Positions 1 to 5,307 of a DNA stretch of 5,798 nucleotides are shown one piece after another. The translations under genes and the position numbers were made by a program. This DNA comes from Candidatus Collierbacteria bacterium (GTDB taxonomy: Bacteria; Patescibacteriota; Microgenomatia; UBA1400; MFAQ01): NCBI GenBank assembly GCA_003531665.1, contig DQFC01000018.1, positions 6,323 through 12,120 on the forward strand, written 5' to 3'. Below the pieces are notes generated by a model. It had not been told where the DNA came from and made no database searches. It saw nothing but the letters and a program-made list of their open reading frames with translations. Positions within the stretch are counted from its first letter, which is position 1. Each line of letters starts with the position of its first letter.

Positions 1-1265
1 ACATTTGGATAGCGTCGACGCAAGATGTCCACTCCATGAATTTCGGTTGTCACCGGATCACAAAGAGCTGCAATAAAAATCGCTTTACACGCTTGAATCA
101 CGTTGGGGGAAACGATCACCCCGCCATGGAATTTCACAGGTCCGGTCACAATTACTCTTTCCGGATCCGATACAAAGATATCTGCTCCCATTGCGTTCAG
201 CTCTCTTACGAACTCCAGTCCGGACTCATACATCCAGTTTTTTAGAAGCAGTCTGCCTTTGGTTTTACTGGCGAGTACCGCCATCACCGGTATTGCATCC
301 ACCGGAAATCCGGGCCAAGGTCTGGGGTAAAGTTTAGGTAGTCCAGGTGCCGCCAAAGGAACACCGGAGTTTATCATGTCGATAACCAATTCTCCATTTC
401 TGCTAACGACCAAATCCAACCCTTCTCTTTCAATTTTTATATTAAACAGTTCAAACCAATTAATCATGCCATTTACAATCTCCGGCACATTAGCACCTTT
501 TATTCTAATTTTTCCGTCCGTCACCGCCGCCGCCACCATCAGTCCGGCCACGTCTACAAAGTCTGGTCCCGGTTCATAGGTTGTCCCTTTCAGTTCTTTA
601 CTACCTTTTATCGTTACCTTATTAGAACCAATTCCTTCCACCACCGCCCCCATTGTTTGTAACATTCTTAGCAATTCATTCACATGAGGTTCACAGGCAG
701 CGTCCGTAATGACAAATTCCGCTCCGGTTCCGGCCGCATACAAGAAAAGATTTTCGGTCGCAGTCACCGATGCCTCCAGTTGCCAGATACCATAGGACTT
801 TGCTGATTTTTTTGGAGCGGTAAATTTTACAAAACCATCTACGTATTGAAATTTCACCCCCGCCTTCTTAAATGAGTCCAGATGTGCCGAAATCGACCGC
901 ATTCCCAAGTCACAACCTCCGGGCAATGGGATCTCTGCTACTCCAAATCTCGCCAGGAGTGGACCGGCAAACATCAGAGACGCTCTAAACTGCCCACCTA
1001 GGGTCTGATCTACTTTATGTTGCTTTACTCCAACACAATTTATTTTTATTTCCCCGTCAATACTTTGATCAACATTCGCGCCCAACAATTTAAGTATCTG
1101 CAAAATCTTCGCCACATCGCTTGTTCCCGGCACGTTTTTATAAACCACCGTCTCATTGGTCAATATAGACGCCGGCAATACAGCTACCAGCGAGTTCTTG
1201 TTTGGAATAGGTCGTACAGAACCCTCCAGCTTCCTACCTCCCGTTATCCTTAGTACTCCGTTCAT
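1..1265 (-). CDS. murA: UDP-N-acetylglucosamine 1-carboxyvinyltransferase (MurA), C-terminus cut by window edge
   Basis: This enzyme transfers enolpyruvate from PEP to UDP-GlcNAc, the first committed step of peptidoglycan synthesis, in the cytoplasm. The frame is open from the ATG at 1265 to the window edge (421 full codons; E. coli MurA has 419), so only about 15 residues are missing. By hand alignment with E. coli MurA the following are kept: Lys23-Asn24 (Lys22), Arg94 (Arg91), the catalytic Cys118 within LPGGC (Cys115, the fosfomycin target), Arg123 (Arg120), Asp323 in GFPVD (Asp305) and Arg417 (Arg397). Two usually conserved arginines differ: the Arg331 position is Gly349 and the Arg371 position is Gln391. 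The start lies 15 bases after the murB stop with no Shine-Dalgarno; a TAAGAT hexamer at 1279-1274 lies 8 bases before the ATG. EPSP synthase was considered, but the PGGC loop and the murB neighbour favour MurA. Confidence 0.93.
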   Translation of the reverse strand, partial: MNGVLRITGGRKLEGSVRPIPNKNSLVAVLPASILTNETVVYKNVPGTSDVAKILQILKLLGANVDQSIDGEIKINCVGVKQHKVDQTLGGQFRASLMFAGPLLARFGVAEIPLPGGCDLGMRSISAHLDSFKKAGVKFQYVDGFVKFTAPKKSAKSYGIWQLEASVTATENLFLYAAGTGAEFVITDAACEPHVNELLRMLQTMGAVVEGIGSNKVTIKGSKELKGTTYEPGPDFVDVAGLMVAAAVTDGKIRIKGANVPEIVNGMINWFELFNIKIEREGLDLVVSRNGELVIDMINSGVPLAAPGLPKLYPRPWPGFPVDAIPVMAVLASKTKGRLLLKNWMYESGLEFVRELNAMGADIFVSDPERVIVTGPVKFHGGVIVSPNVIQACKAIFIAALCDPVTTEIHGVDILRRRYPN

Positions 1266-1280
1266 GTCTGGTTATCTTAA

Positions 1281-2336
1281 CTAATAATTAAACTCTCCCA
1301 TTCGTATTATCTCATCTTCAAGTTCCATTCCAATCGTTTCTTTGGCTCTCTTCACGATTTCATCTCTCACTGCTAGGTAGTCTTTCGCTGTCGCTCCACC
1401 GGTATTGACGATAAAATTATGGTGGTTAGGAGAGATCATTGCTCCCCCCACTTTATACCCCGTCATATTAAGAATATGTTCGACAATATACCCTGTTGCC
1501 GTGGTCGGATATCCGAGTATTTCCCTGTCTTTTTCCGAGATATTCTTGAACACACACCCTGCCGAGTTAAACGGTTGCGAGGATTTTCTTCTTCTCCATT
1601 CATCTGCCACGGCTCTGGCCTTTTCTACATTTCCCTTTTTCAAATTAAGAACCACCTCCAAAACTATTTCCCCGGATTGATGAATTCTGGAAGTATCATA
1701 CTCAAATCGCATGCTCTTGGCCGGAATCTTGATCACGTCTCCATGTTTGGTCAATAGCACCACATCTTTAACTATTTCCGAAAACACATGATTTCCTCCA
1801 TGAATATTGTTAAAAACTGCGCCACCAACTGTGCCGGGAATCCTGGCGTACCACTGCAATCCGGTAATATCGTGTTCAAATAGATTAAACATTGCTGCTT
1901 GAAGGCTTACCCCACTATCAATAGCCACTTCAACATCCGGGTATTCACTTTCGTCATAATCCAAATCGGAAAAGTCATATCGCATGGTTCCTTCTTCGGA
2001 TCCAACCCAACGAGGATCTATCGGTAATGCTTTGTGTTTCTTAAAACCAAACAGACTTCTTTCCCTTATCTCCATTTCCCCACCGCAATTTTTCACGACC
2101 AGACCTCTGACTCCTACATCGGAAACAAGAACATTACTACCTCCCCCAATGATCGTCACCGGCACCTCAAAACTTCTGGCAAGCCTGACTGCTTTAATCA
2201 GCTCTCCGGAATTGTGTGCTTCATAAAACAAATCTGCCGGACCTCCAATTCGTAATGTGGTGTGTGAAGACAAGGGCTCATCTAACTTGACCCTCTCCGA
2301 CCCCAAACTTTTAATTAACCCTCCATAATTACTCAA
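1281..2336 (-). CDS. murB: UDP-N-acetylenolpyruvoylglucosamine reductase (MurB)
   Basis: This FAD enzyme reduces the enolpyruvyl group made by MurA with NADPH, giving UDP-MurNAc. The N-terminal FAD domain shows HTTLRIGGPADLF (25-37) and IGGGSNVLVSD (63-73). ARIPGTVGGA (164-173) is the second FAD-binding motif. The C-terminal domain has AGCVFKN (259-265), HHNFIVNTGGATA (305-317) and Glu340, probably the catalytic glutamate. The proton-donor position, Ser229 in E. coli, is Cys261. The E. coli Tyr-Arg-Asp-Ser motif holding Arg159 reads Tyr-Asp-Thr-Ser-Arg at 213-217. An acidic stretch of about 45 residues (88-134) is extra relative to short MurB proteins. The start given is a TTG; an in-frame TGA lies three codons upstream, so it is the outer limit. 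A TTG at 2306 with GGAGGG 11 bases before it is at least as likely and gives a 341-residue protein. It is probably cotranscribed with murA. Confidence 0.95.
   Translation of the reverse strand: MSNYGGLIKSLGSERVKLDEPLSSHTTLRIGGPADLFYEAHNSGELIKAVRLARSFEVPVTIIGGGSNVLVSDVGVRGLVVKNCGGEMEIRERSLFGFKKHKALPIDPRWVGSEEGTMRYDFSDLDYDESEYPDVEVAIDSGVSLQAAMFNLFEHDITGLQWYARIPGTVGGAVFNNIHGGNHVFSEIVKDVVLLTKHGDVIKIPAKSMRFEYDTSRIHQSGEIVLEVVLNLKKGNVEKARAVADEWRRRKSSQPFNSAGCVFKNISEKDREILGYPTTATGYIVEHILNMTGYKVGGAMISPNHHNFIVNTGGATAKDYLAVRDEIVKRAKETIGMELEDEIIRMGEFNY
2319..2324 (-). promoter_or_regulatory. Shine-Dalgarno GGAGGG pointing to an internal murB start
   Basis: The minus strand reads GGAGGG inside the longest murB frame, 11 bases before an in-frame TTG at 2306. 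A start there leaves nine residues before the conserved Glu-Pro-Leu-Ser-Ser-His-Thr-Thr, a leader length more usual for MurB. The promoter at 2353-2345 would then give a 5' leader of about 30 bases. The spacing is somewhat long, so the choice of start stays open. Confidence 0.5.
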
Positions 2337-2344
2337 GCCATATC

Positions 2345-2353
2345 ATTCTACCA
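2345..2353 (-). promoter_or_regulatory. Extended -10 promoter of murB-murA
   Basis: The minus strand reads TGG followed by TAGAAT, an extended -10 (TGn plus a hexamer one base off TATAAT). Transcription would start near 2338, directly at the TTG of 2336 or about 30 bases before the TTG of 2306. No good -35 hexamer is seen at 16-18 bases, as is common for extended -10 promoters. Confidence 0.5.
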
Positions 2354-2365
2354 CCACAAACCTTC

Positions 2366-2403
2366 CGTCATTGCGAATCTCGCACCCGAGCTGTGGCAAT
2401 CTC
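2366..2403. repeat. REP-like palindromic intergenic element, degenerate copy
   Basis: The element begins CGTCATTGCGA (2366-2376) and ends GTGGCAATCTC (2393-2403). Its ends pair as ATTGC (2370-2374) with GCAAT (2396-2400), and an inner hairpin pairs CTCG (2379-2382) with CGAG (2387-2390) around a 4-base loop. From memory, these end sequences match a short palindrome scattered between genes in many bacterial genomes, typically CATTGCGAG...GGCAATC. Only one copy is in this window, so repetition itself cannot be shown here. It occupies most of the space between the divergent murB and aspS promoters. Confidence 0.5.
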
Positions 2404-2406
2404 AGT

Positions 2407-2412
2407 TATAAT
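2407..2412 (+). promoter_or_regulatory. Consensus -10 (TATAAT) of aspS-glyS, likely leaderless transcript
   Basis: A perfect TATAAT sits 7 bases before the aspS ATG at 2420, so the transcript would start at or next to the start codon. There is no Shine-Dalgarno between it and the ATG. No convincing -35 is found at 16-18 bases upstream; that space is filled by the palindromic element. Confidence 0.55.
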
Positions 2413-2419
2413 TATCCCC

Positions 2420-3730
2420 ATGGAACGAATATCTATTAAAAACGTTAGAGACAATCTCGGACCCGTCTCTATCTCCGGATATGCACAAACTATTAGAAAG
2501 CAGGGAGGCATCGCCTTTGTTATTCTCCGCGACATCACAGGTATTATTCAGGCCGTCATTCTCAAATCAAACACCGAAGCTTTTGCCTCCATTCAAGAGC
2601 TATCCCTAGAATCTGTCCTTACCATCACCGGAGAGGCCAAAGAAAACGCCCAAGCGCCCGGTGGCATCGAGATTTTAGTCGAAAATATTGAAGTTCTCTC
2701 CAAAGCCCAGCCGGAGCTTCCCATCCCCGTAGACGAAAAAGGCGAAGGTGAGACCAACCTAGACACTCGTCTTGACTGGCGCTATCTTGATCTGCGTAAA
2801 GAAAGAAACACTTTAATCTTCAAGGTTTGGACTCTTATGGATCAGGTTTACACCAATTTTCTGACCGATCAAGGGTTTATCCAGATCCATTCACCGAAGT
2901 TAATGAGCACTCCCAGCGAATCAAGAGCCGAGCTGTTTGAAGTCAAATATTTCGAAGGCAAGGCCTATCTTGCTCAATCTCCTCAGTTTTACAAACAAAT
3001 GGCTCAAGCTGCCGGGTTTGAAAAAGTCTTTGAAATCGGCCCCGTCTTCCGTGCAGACCCTTCTTTTACTTCACGTCACAATACCGAATTTACCGGCTAC
3101 GATCTGGAAATGTCCTTCATCAAATCCCATGAGGACATCATGCAGTTGGAAGAAAAACTTCTGATAGAAATCGTCAAGGCTGTAAATGAAAAATACGGAC
3201 ACGAAATAAAATCTGTCTTTAATCGTGAAATTCCCATCCCCATCATATCCTTTCCCAGAATTACTTTTGCAGAAGCCAAAGCCATTACCAAAGGTCAGGG
3301 CGTGTCAGGTGAAAAACCTTCCGATATGTCTGCGGAAGAAGAACGTATCTTAGGTCAATATGTCAAAGACAAATACGGCCATGAATTCGTCTTTATTACC
3401 GACTATCCCATCGAAGGACGCCCCTTCTATCATATGAGACACCAAGACAATTCCAAGCTTACCAAGAGTTTCGACTTGCTCTGGAATGGTTTAGAAATCA
3501 CTACCGGAGCCCAGCGCGAACACCGGTACGATGTCCTGAAAACTCAAGCCATCGAAAAAGACTTGGATCCCGAAGGTCTTTCTGGTTATCTTGATTTCTT
3601 TAAATACGGCTGCCCTCCTCACGGTGGTTTCGGTGCCGGTCCCAATCGCTTTATCATGAAAATGCTTGGTTTAGATAATATTCGCGAAGCCACTTATCTT
3701 TACCGCGGTGTCAAACGCCTAACACCATAA
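2420..3730 (+). CDS. aspS: Aspartyl-tRNA synthetase, archaeal-type, probably non-discriminating (Asp/Asn)
   Basis: Class IIb synthetase that charges tRNA with aspartate. At 436 residues it has the archaeal/eukaryotic length (P. kodakarensis 438) and lacks the insertion (GAD) domain that brings ordinary bacterial AspRS to about 590. The N-terminal OB fold (about 1-95) binds the anticodon. The catalytic core follows with QSPQFYKQ (186-193), motif 2 Phe210-Arg211-Ala with TSRH (217-220), EITTGAQREHRYD (359-371) and motif 3 ending at Arg410, then NIREA (420-424). Hand alignment puts Gln23 at the P. kodakarensis Trp26 position and Pro80 at the Lys85 position. Proline there is a mark of non-discriminating AspRS, which also makes Asp-tRNA-Asn for the GatCAB amidotransferase. 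The ATG at 2420 was chosen over an upstream in-frame GTG at 2393 because it fits the family N-terminus and the TATAAT. It is followed after 6 bases by glyS. Confidence 0.95.
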   Translation: MERISIKNVRDNLGPVSISGYAQTIRKQGGIAFVILRDITGIIQAVILKSNTEAFASIQELSLESVLTITGEAKENAQAPGGIEILVENIEVLSKAQPELPIPVDEKGEGETNLDTRLDWRYLDLRKERNTLIFKVWTLMDQVYTNFLTDQGFIQIHSPKLMSTPSESRAELFEVKYFEGKAYLAQSPQFYKQMAQAAGFEKVFEIGPVFRADPSFTSRHNTEFTGYDLEMSFIKSHEDIMQLEEKLLIEIVKAVNEKYGHEIKSVFNREIPIPIISFPRITFAEAKAITKGQGVSGEKPSDMSAEEERILGQYVKDKYGHEFVFITDYPIEGRPFYHMRHQDNSKLTKSFDLLWNGLEITTGAQREHRYDVLKTQAIEKDLDPEGLSGYLDFFKYGCPPHGGFGAGPNRFIMKMLGLDNIREATYLYRGVKRLTP

Positions 3731-3736
3731 TTCAAA

Positions 3737-5122
3737 ATGCCTACCCCATCCAAAGAAACCACTCTCGAAAAAGTCATTTCCCTAAGCAAACGACGTGGCT
3801 TCATCTTCCCCGGTTCGGAAATCTACGGAGGGCTAGCTAATACCTACGACTTCGGCCCCCACGGAACCGAACTTAAACGAAACCTTATCAACCTCTGGTG
3901 GAAGACTTTTGTTACTGACCGCCCGGATATGTACGGTTTGGATACATCGATATTGATGAGTCCCAAAGTCTGGGAAGCTTCCGGACATACGGCGAACTTT
4001 ACAAACGTCATGATCGATTGTCTTACCTGTCACTACCGCACTCGCGCCGATCACCTTATCGAAGACAAAGTCGAAGATATCGGTAACGTCGAAGGCAAAC
4101 CTCTGGAAGAGCTGGATAAAATCATCAAAGACAACGAAATCGAGTGCCCCAAATGCGGCAGCCAACACTGGACCAAAACCAGAAATTTTAACCAACTCTT
4201 TGAGACTCAAATCGGTATCATCACCGAAGGCAAAAATACCGCCTATCTTAGAGGGGAGTTGGCCCAAGGTATGTTTGTCGACTTCAAACAAGTTTTGGAT
4301 TCACTTCACCCCAAGCTACCCTTCGGATTGGCTCAATCAGGCAAAGCCTTTAGAAACGAAATCACTATGGGCAAGTTTACTTTCCGTACCTTAGAGTTTG
4401 ATCTGGCCGAGTTCGAATATTTTGTCAAGCCGGAAGAATGGGAAAAACACTTTGAATACTGGAAAAAAGAAATGTTCCAATTTGCTCTTGCCTGCGGTCT
4501 CTCCGAAAGCAAACTTCGCTGGAGATCCCACTCCAAAGAAGAGCTTAGTCATTACAGTTCCCGTACTGAAGATCTCGAATACGAGTTCCCCTGGGGCTTC
4601 AAAGAAATGTTTGGTCTGGCTTACCGCACCGACTTCGATCTTAAGAATCACATTGAGAAATCCGGTGTCGATCTCCGCTACACCGATCCCTACACCCAGG
4701 AAAAATTTATCCCCCACGTTATTGAGCCCACTTTTGGCCTTTCCCGCCTCCTCACCATTATTCTTATGAATGCTTATTTCGAAGACACCGAGAAGAACCG
4801 TGTCGTCATGAAGTTTCCAAACCGGCTCTCTCCCTATCAGGTCGCTGTTTTCCCCCTTCTCGGGAACAAAGACGAACTCCTCAACAAAGCCCGTGAAGTA
4901 GCCAACACTCTTAGAAGTCAATTCCGCGTTGCCGTCGACGAAAGAGGCAATATCGGCAAACGCTACTTTACTCAGGACGAGATTGGCACTCCCTTCTGTA
5001 TCACTGTCGACTTCGATAGTCTTACGGATAGTTCTGTGACGGTCCGGAGCCGCGACACCATGACTCAGGAGCGTATTACCATCGAGGACCTCCCCAGATT
5101 CCTACTTGAACATCTATCTTAG
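3737..5122 (+). CDS. glyS: Glycyl-tRNA synthetase, dimeric alpha2 type
   Basis: Class IIa synthetase that charges tRNA-Gly. It is the single-chain type found in Thermus, archaea and eukaryotes, not the two-subunit GlyQ/GlyS of many bacteria. Its 461 residues are complete. The N-terminus has GFIFPGSEIYGGLANTYDFG (21-40) and the motif 1 region. Two Cys-x-x-Cys pairs (Cys95/Cys98 and Cys137/Cys140) form a probable zinc site. Motif 2 begins at Phe205-Arg206-Asn-Glu and includes Arg217. Motif 3 is EPTFGLSRLL (330-339) with Arg337. The anticodon-binding domain covers about 365-461. The ATG lies 6 bases after the aspS stop with no Shine-Dalgarno, so translation probably depends on coupling to aspS. 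The last codons overlap the -35 of the next promoter. The stop is TAG. Confidence 0.96.
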   Translation: MPTPSKETTLEKVISLSKRRGFIFPGSEIYGGLANTYDFGPHGTELKRNLINLWWKTFVTDRPDMYGLDTSILMSPKVWEASGHTANFTNVMIDCLTCHYRTRADHLIEDKVEDIGNVEGKPLEELDKIIKDNEIECPKCGSQHWTKTRNFNQLFETQIGIITEGKNTAYLRGELAQGMFVDFKQVLDSLHPKLPFGLAQSGKAFRNEITMGKFTFRTLEFDLAEFEYFVKPEEWEKHFEYWKKEMFQFALACGLSESKLRWRSHSKEELSHYSSRTEDLEYEFPWGFKEMFGLAYRTDFDLKNHIEKSGVDLRYTDPYTQEKFIPHVIEPTFGLSRLLTIILMNAYFEDTEKNRVVMKFPNRLSPYQVAVFPLLGNKDELLNKAREVANTLRSQFRVAVDERGNIGKRYFTQDEIGTPFCITVDFDSLTDSSVTVRSRDTMTQERITIEDLPRFLLEHLS

Positions 5123-5134
5123 TCATGTTACACT
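5106..5134 (+). promoter_or_regulatory. Promoter of the leader ORF and GCS2-like gene
   Basis: A TTGAAC -35 (5106-5111) is followed by a 17-base spacer and a TACACT -10 (5129-5134) preceded by TGT, an extended -10. The -35 lies inside the last codons of glyS. Start of transcription is expected at about 5140-5143, on or just before the ATG at 5143. It would transcribe the leader, the terminator and, on readthrough, the gene at 5308. Confidence 0.55.
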
Positions 5135-5142
5135 ATAAGACG

Positions 5143-5208
5143 ATGACTCTAACTTTTGCCAAATCATATCATCACAACTTTCTCTTTTTTGGGAGAGGGT
5201 TGTCTTGA
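5143..5208 (+). CDS. Possible 21-residue leader peptide
   Basis: A small frame opens with ATG 8 bases after the -10 at 5129-5134 and closes with TGA at 5206-5208. Its second half is aromatic and histidine-rich: Tyr-His-His-Asn at residues 9-12, then Phe-Leu-Phe-Phe at 13-16; it has four Phe in 21 residues and no Cys. Its last codons (GGG AGA GGG TTG, 5191-5202) form the segment that can pair with the 5' arm of the terminator at 5233-5257. Position, size, promoter and overlap with the RNA structure suit an attenuation leader peptide. There is no Shine-Dalgarno, so it would need leaderless translation, as proposed for aspS. A chance ORF cannot be excluded from one sequence. Confidence 0.35.
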   Translation: MTLTFAKSYHHNFLFFGRGLS

Positions 5209-5240
5209 TTTCTTGTCAAAACTGAAGCTAACCCCCTCCC
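5191..5240 (+). promoter_or_regulatory. Candidate antiterminator pairing
   Basis: GGGAGAGGGTT (5191-5201) can pair with AACCCCCTCCC (5230-5240) in ten of eleven positions, with one A-C mismatch at 5196/5235. The second segment contains the 5' arm of the terminator hairpin, so the two structures exclude each other. The first segment lies in the last codons of the leader ORF, where a translating ribosome would cover it. Confidence 0.4.
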
Positions 5241-5257
5241 TATAAGGAGGGGTTTTT
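5233..5257 (+). terminator. Intrinsic (Rho-independent) terminator
   Basis: CCCCTCC (5233-5239) pairs perfectly with GGAGGGG (5246-5252) around a 6-base loop, followed by five T (5253-5257). It reads as a terminator on the plus strand only; the minus strand lacks a T run. It ends aspS-glyS transcription and also lies between the promoter at 5106-5134 and the gene at 5308, so it may act as an attenuator. Confidence 0.8.
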
Positions 5258-5295
5258 GTATCCCCATACCCAATTACAGAAACCGGTACTTTGAC

Positions 5296-5301
5296 AAGGA
5301 G
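5296..5301 (+). promoter_or_regulatory. Strong Shine-Dalgarno of the GCS2-like gene
   Basis: AAGGAG stands 6 bases before the ATG at 5308. It is the only textbook ribosome-binding site at optimal spacing in this window and fixes the start of that gene. It lies inside the 3' arm of the 5209-5220/5290-5301 helix. Confidence 0.75.
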
Positions 5302-5307
5302 AAAGTT

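Larger units (their letters stand above)
5209..5301 (+). promoter_or_regulatory. Long-range helix that would bury the downstream Shine-Dalgarno
   Basis: Positions 5209-5220 (TTTCTTGTCAAA) pair with 5290-5301 (TTTGACAAGGAG) over 12 continuous pairs: a perfect 9-bp inverted repeat, extended by three pairs of which two are G-U. The 3' strand contains the whole AAGGAG ribosome-binding site of the gene at 5308, and the 5' strand begins right after the leader stop codon. The terminator hairpin would sit in the enclosed loop. This suggests control of translation, by inference. Confidence 0.4.

Noticed and set aside
1266..1280. TAAGAT at 1274-1279 (minus) as a separate murA promoter
   Set aside because: It matches only four of six consensus bases without -35 or TGn, and the 15-base gap after murB suits a shared transcript; kept only as part of the spacing pattern.
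2393..2419. In-frame GTG at 2393 as the aspS start, adding nine residues
   Set aside because: It lies inside the palindromic element and upstream of the TATAAT; the ATG at 2420 fits the family N-terminus and the promoter spacing.
3833..4291. Open frame of 152 codons on the minus strand
   Set aside because: It is antisense to the first half of glyS, with no recognisable domain or ribosome-binding site.
4391..4921. Open frame of 176 codons on the minus strand
   Set aside because: It is fully antisense to the glyS core, has no family resemblance, and reflects the biased third positions of glyS.
5291..5296. TTGACA as a -35 box for the GCS2-like gene
   Set aside because: The matching -10 would fall inside the coding region, where no TANNNT stands at 16-18 bases; the bases are part of the inverted repeat and the ribosome-binding site.
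5123..5307. T-box riboswitch, given the synthetase genes next to it
   Set aside because: No T-box (AGGGTGG-type) sequence or specifier stem is visible, and the downstream gene is not a synthetase. aspS and glyS themselves have almost no leader.
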